A DNA stretch of 6,716 bases from an uncultured Clostridia bacterium (GTDB lineage Bacteria; Bacillota; Clostridia; Oscillospirales; Oscillospiraceae), in assembly GCA_947383645.1 (NCBI GenBank), contig CANDEH010000115.1, positions 1 through 6,716 on the forward strand, read 5' to 3'. Position 1 is the stretch's first letter. The number at the start of each line of letters is the position of its first letter. Shown here piece by piece: positions 5,455 to 6,716 of the stretch. The notes under the pieces were generated by a model that had not been told where the DNA came from, made no database searches, and was given only the letters and a program-made list of their open reading frames with translations. Position numbers and translations under genes: made by a program.

Positions 5455-5720
5455 AGATAGAGTCAAAACCTCCGGCTAAGTTGGAGGCTTGAGTAAGCCA
5501 CAGAAGGGCTTGATGCCGGCAGGCGTCTCAAGACGCATCAAACATCTTTCGCCTGCATCTCCTGTCCTGCCGCCCGTAAACGGGTAAATCATCTTCTATT
5601 TGAGACTTTTACGTAACGGTTTCCTGGTAAGTTGTCAACTCGCTTCGCTTGTAACTGTTTGCTAAAGCATATGAGGGGAGCCCACCAGCAGAGCTGGCGG
5701 TTCTTTCTTTCCAGCAGAAG
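5455..5720 (+). other. Lower-GC, hairpin-rich noncoding block; possible IS200/IS605-type remnant or structured RNA
   Basis: There is no gene here. GC is near 50% overall and about 40% across 5581-5660, against well over 60% in the flanking genes. Stems include CCTCCGGC-TAA-GTTGGAGG (5469-5487, with two G-T pairs), the overlapping GGCTT-GAGT-AAGCC (5486-5499), CGTC-TCAA-GACG (5524-5535), GCAGGCG/CGCCTGC (5519-5525/5550-5556), CCCG-TAAA-CGGG (5573-5584) and CCACCAGC/GCTGGCGG (5682-5700). The AACCTCCGGCTAAG-type palindrome and the imperfect CCACCAGC palindrome recall the subterminal hairpins of IS200/IS605 elements, but no tnpA or tnpB sequence is present. I cannot name an RNA class for it. Confidence 0.35.
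5682..5712 (+). terminator. Probable rightward intrinsic terminator
   Basis: CCACCAGC (5682-5689) pairs with GCTGGCGG (5693-5700) around an AGA loop with one internal A-C mismatch, followed at once by TTCTTTCTTTCC. Stem plus T-rich tail fits an intrinsic terminator ending transcripts from the antitoxin gene or from the hairpin-rich block. Alternatively it is the terminal palindrome of a decayed element. Confidence 0.45.
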
Positions 5721-5748
5721 TGAGCCGCAGGCAAATGCCTGCGGCTCA
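5721..5748. repeat. 12-bp perfect hairpin
   Basis: TGAGCCGCAGGC (5721-5732) and its complement (5737-5748) enclose an AAAT loop. Neither side has a T run in the right place (an A6 run lies 8 bases to the right), so it is not an ordinary terminator in either direction. It lies next to the probable terminator at 5682-5712. Confidence 0.55.
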
Positions 5749-5749
5749 G

Positions 5750-5910
5750 GCTGTCAAAAAAGTCGGCAGAGCAGGATGGCGGTAAGGAGAACAGTATGAA
5801 ATGAACCCAAGAGGGGTTCCTTTCACGTCAAATCGCCCGCCGCACCCCAAGGGCACTTCTTCGCCGCTGCGCGGCTCAGGCGCAGCGACAAATTGCGGCT
5901 TTTTGCCGTC
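5750..5910. other. Intergenic spacer with two hairpins downstream of ygiQ
   Basis: There is no gene in this stretch. It contains an imperfect stem GAAATGAACCC/GGGTTCCTTTC (5798-5808/5814-5824, one mismatch) and a perfect 8-bp stem CGCTGCGC/GCGCAGCG (5865-5872/5880-5887). The latter lies about 25 bases past the stop of the minus-strand radical SAM gene and may help end its transcript, although no T run follows it on that strand. Confidence 0.4.
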
Positions 5911-6716
5911 TTACCGTCTGCCTCTGCGGGGGCCGCTCTGGGGCGGCTTTCCGCCTCTGCCCGCTCTTGCCGGAGGCTTGGCGTTCCTGCCGGCGGGCTT
6001 GGCGCCCTTCTCCGGGGGCTTGGCGGCTTTTCCGCCCTTGGACGGCCTCGCCAGAGGCGAGGCGGGCTTTGGGGGCCCGGATTTCCCCGCCTTCTGCCGC
6101 TCCGCTGTCTCCACCGCGCTACGCAGAGGGCGGATCAGGCAGTCCTTGCCGTAGCCGATCAGGTCCGGGCGGTTTACCCGGTGGAGGGCCTCCGTCACCA
6201 GCCGCCGCATCTCCGGGCGTTTCCACTGCAAAAGCGCCCGCTGTAACGCCTTGTCGTGGGCGGACTTGGCCACGTACACCGGCTCCATGGTCCGGGGGTC
6301 CAGCTCCGTATACCACATGCAGGTGGAGAGGGTCCCCGGGGTGGGGTAGAAGTCCTGGACCTGCTCCGGCTGGCGGCCGGTCTTGTTGAGATACACCGCT
6401 AATTCCACCGCGTCGCTGAGGGTGCAGCCCGGGTGGGAGCTCATGAGATAGGGCACGATGTACTGGTCCAGGCCGTAGCGCTGGTTCAAACGCTGGTACT
6501 TCTCGCAGAAGCGCAGGTACACGTCGAAGTGGGGCTTGCCCATGTAGTCCAGTACGCCGCTGGCACAGTGCTCCGGGGCCACCTTCAGCTGGCCGGAGAT
6601 GTGGTAGCGCACCAGGTCCGCGAAGAACTCGCTGTTCTTTTCCTGGAGCATGTAGTCGTAGCGGATGCCGCTGCGGATGAACACCTTCTTCACCCCCGGC
6701 ACCGCCCGGACCTTCC
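5911..6716 (-). CDS. ygiQ: YgiQ-family radical SAM protein, C-terminal part (cut by window edge)
   Basis: Only the last 267 residues are inside the window; the CxxxCxxC iron-sulfur motif of the radical SAM core lies beyond the right edge. Family-specific stretches seen: PGVKKVFIRSGIRYDYML, HISGQLKVAPEHCASGVL, YMGKP, QYIVPYLMSSHPGCTLSDA, PEQVQDFYPTPGTLSTCMWY and the late RPDLIGYGKDCLI. These are characteristic of YgiQ (formerly UPF0313), a widespread conserved radical SAM family whose reaction is not established. An apparent start at 6702 is an internal GTG; the frame continues to the edge. The last 60 residues (5914-6093) are a low-complexity tail with 10 Lys, 8 Arg, many Pro and Gly, and one acidic residue, probably disordered and possibly binding RNA or DNA. 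No adjacent gene hints at a pathway. Confidence 0.9.
   Translation of the reverse strand, partial: KVRAVPGVKKVFIRSGIRYDYMLQEKNSEFFADLVRYHISGQLKVAPEHCASGVLDYMGKPHFDVYLRFCEKYQRLNQRYGLDQYIVPYLMSSHPGCTLSDAVELAVYLNKTGRQPEQVQDFYPTPGTLSTCMWYTELDPRTMEPVYVAKSAHDKALQRALLQWKRPEMRRLVTEALHRVNRPDLIGYGKDCLIRPLRSAVETAERQKAGKSGPPKPASPLARPSKGGKAAKPPEKGAKPAGRNAKPPARAGRGGKPPQSGPRRGRR

Noticed and set aside
4855..5466. 203-codon minus-strand frame opposite the antitoxin
   Set aside because: It has Ser/Pro/Arg-rich shadow composition and no recognisable domain, and it crosses the M20 terminator hairpin.
5801..6389. Several plus-strand frames opposite the YgiQ gene
   Set aside because: They are shadows of the minus-strand YgiQ reading, which carries unmistakable family motifs.

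Overview
The window looks like chromosomal DNA from a high-GC, gut-type Clostridia (Bacillota), most like the Oscillospiraceae. This is inferred from strong AGGAGG-type ribosome sites, sigma-A-like promoters, a WalR-type operator in front of a cell-wall hydrolase, a Firmicutes-style short Pta, and GC-rich coding with a GC-biased third position. No rRNA, tRNA, CRISPR array or intact transposase is visible.

Layout. 1-598 holds no convincing gene: first a roughly 370-base block dense in small hairpins, including an almost gap-free three-way junction, then a cluster of longer palindromes and the pta terminator. 599-1612 (-) is phosphate acetyltransferase (pta), with its own promoter at 1688-1716. 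1721-1850 is a palindromic repeat built from TTAGGA-like units, wedged between two divergent promoters. 1874-1995 is the promoter/leader of the next gene and contains a perfect TGTWAH-N5-TGTWAH WalR box. 1996-3537 (+) is a membrane-anchored LysM-G5-M23 peptidoglycan endopeptidase. 3678-4874 (+) is an M20-type Zn amidohydrolase of the allantoate/N-carbamoyl-amino-acid family, bracketed by a 17-bp inverted repeat in front and a strong terminator behind. 5087-5374 (+) is a RelB/DinJ-type antitoxin without a recognisable toxin. 5454-5910 has no gene: it is lower in GC, rich in hairpins, and may be a remnant of an IS200/IS605-type element or a structured RNA. The right edge carries the C-terminal part of a YgiQ-family radical SAM protein on the minus strand.

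How the genes relate. This is a set of mostly independent units rather than one pathway: acetyl-phosphate/acetate metabolism (pta, without ackA beside it), envelope remodelling probably under a WalR-like regulator, nitrogen salvage from ureido compounds (M20 hydrolase), a stray antitoxin, and a conserved radical SAM protein. The endopeptidase and the M20 gene lie on the same strand 140 bases apart with no clear terminator or second promoter between them, so they may share a transcript, with the 17-bp hairpin as a processing or stability site.

I do not see a clearly new multi-gene system. The parts least explained by known genes are the two hairpin-rich noncoding blocks (1-370 and 5455-5720) and the orphan antitoxin next to the second of them.
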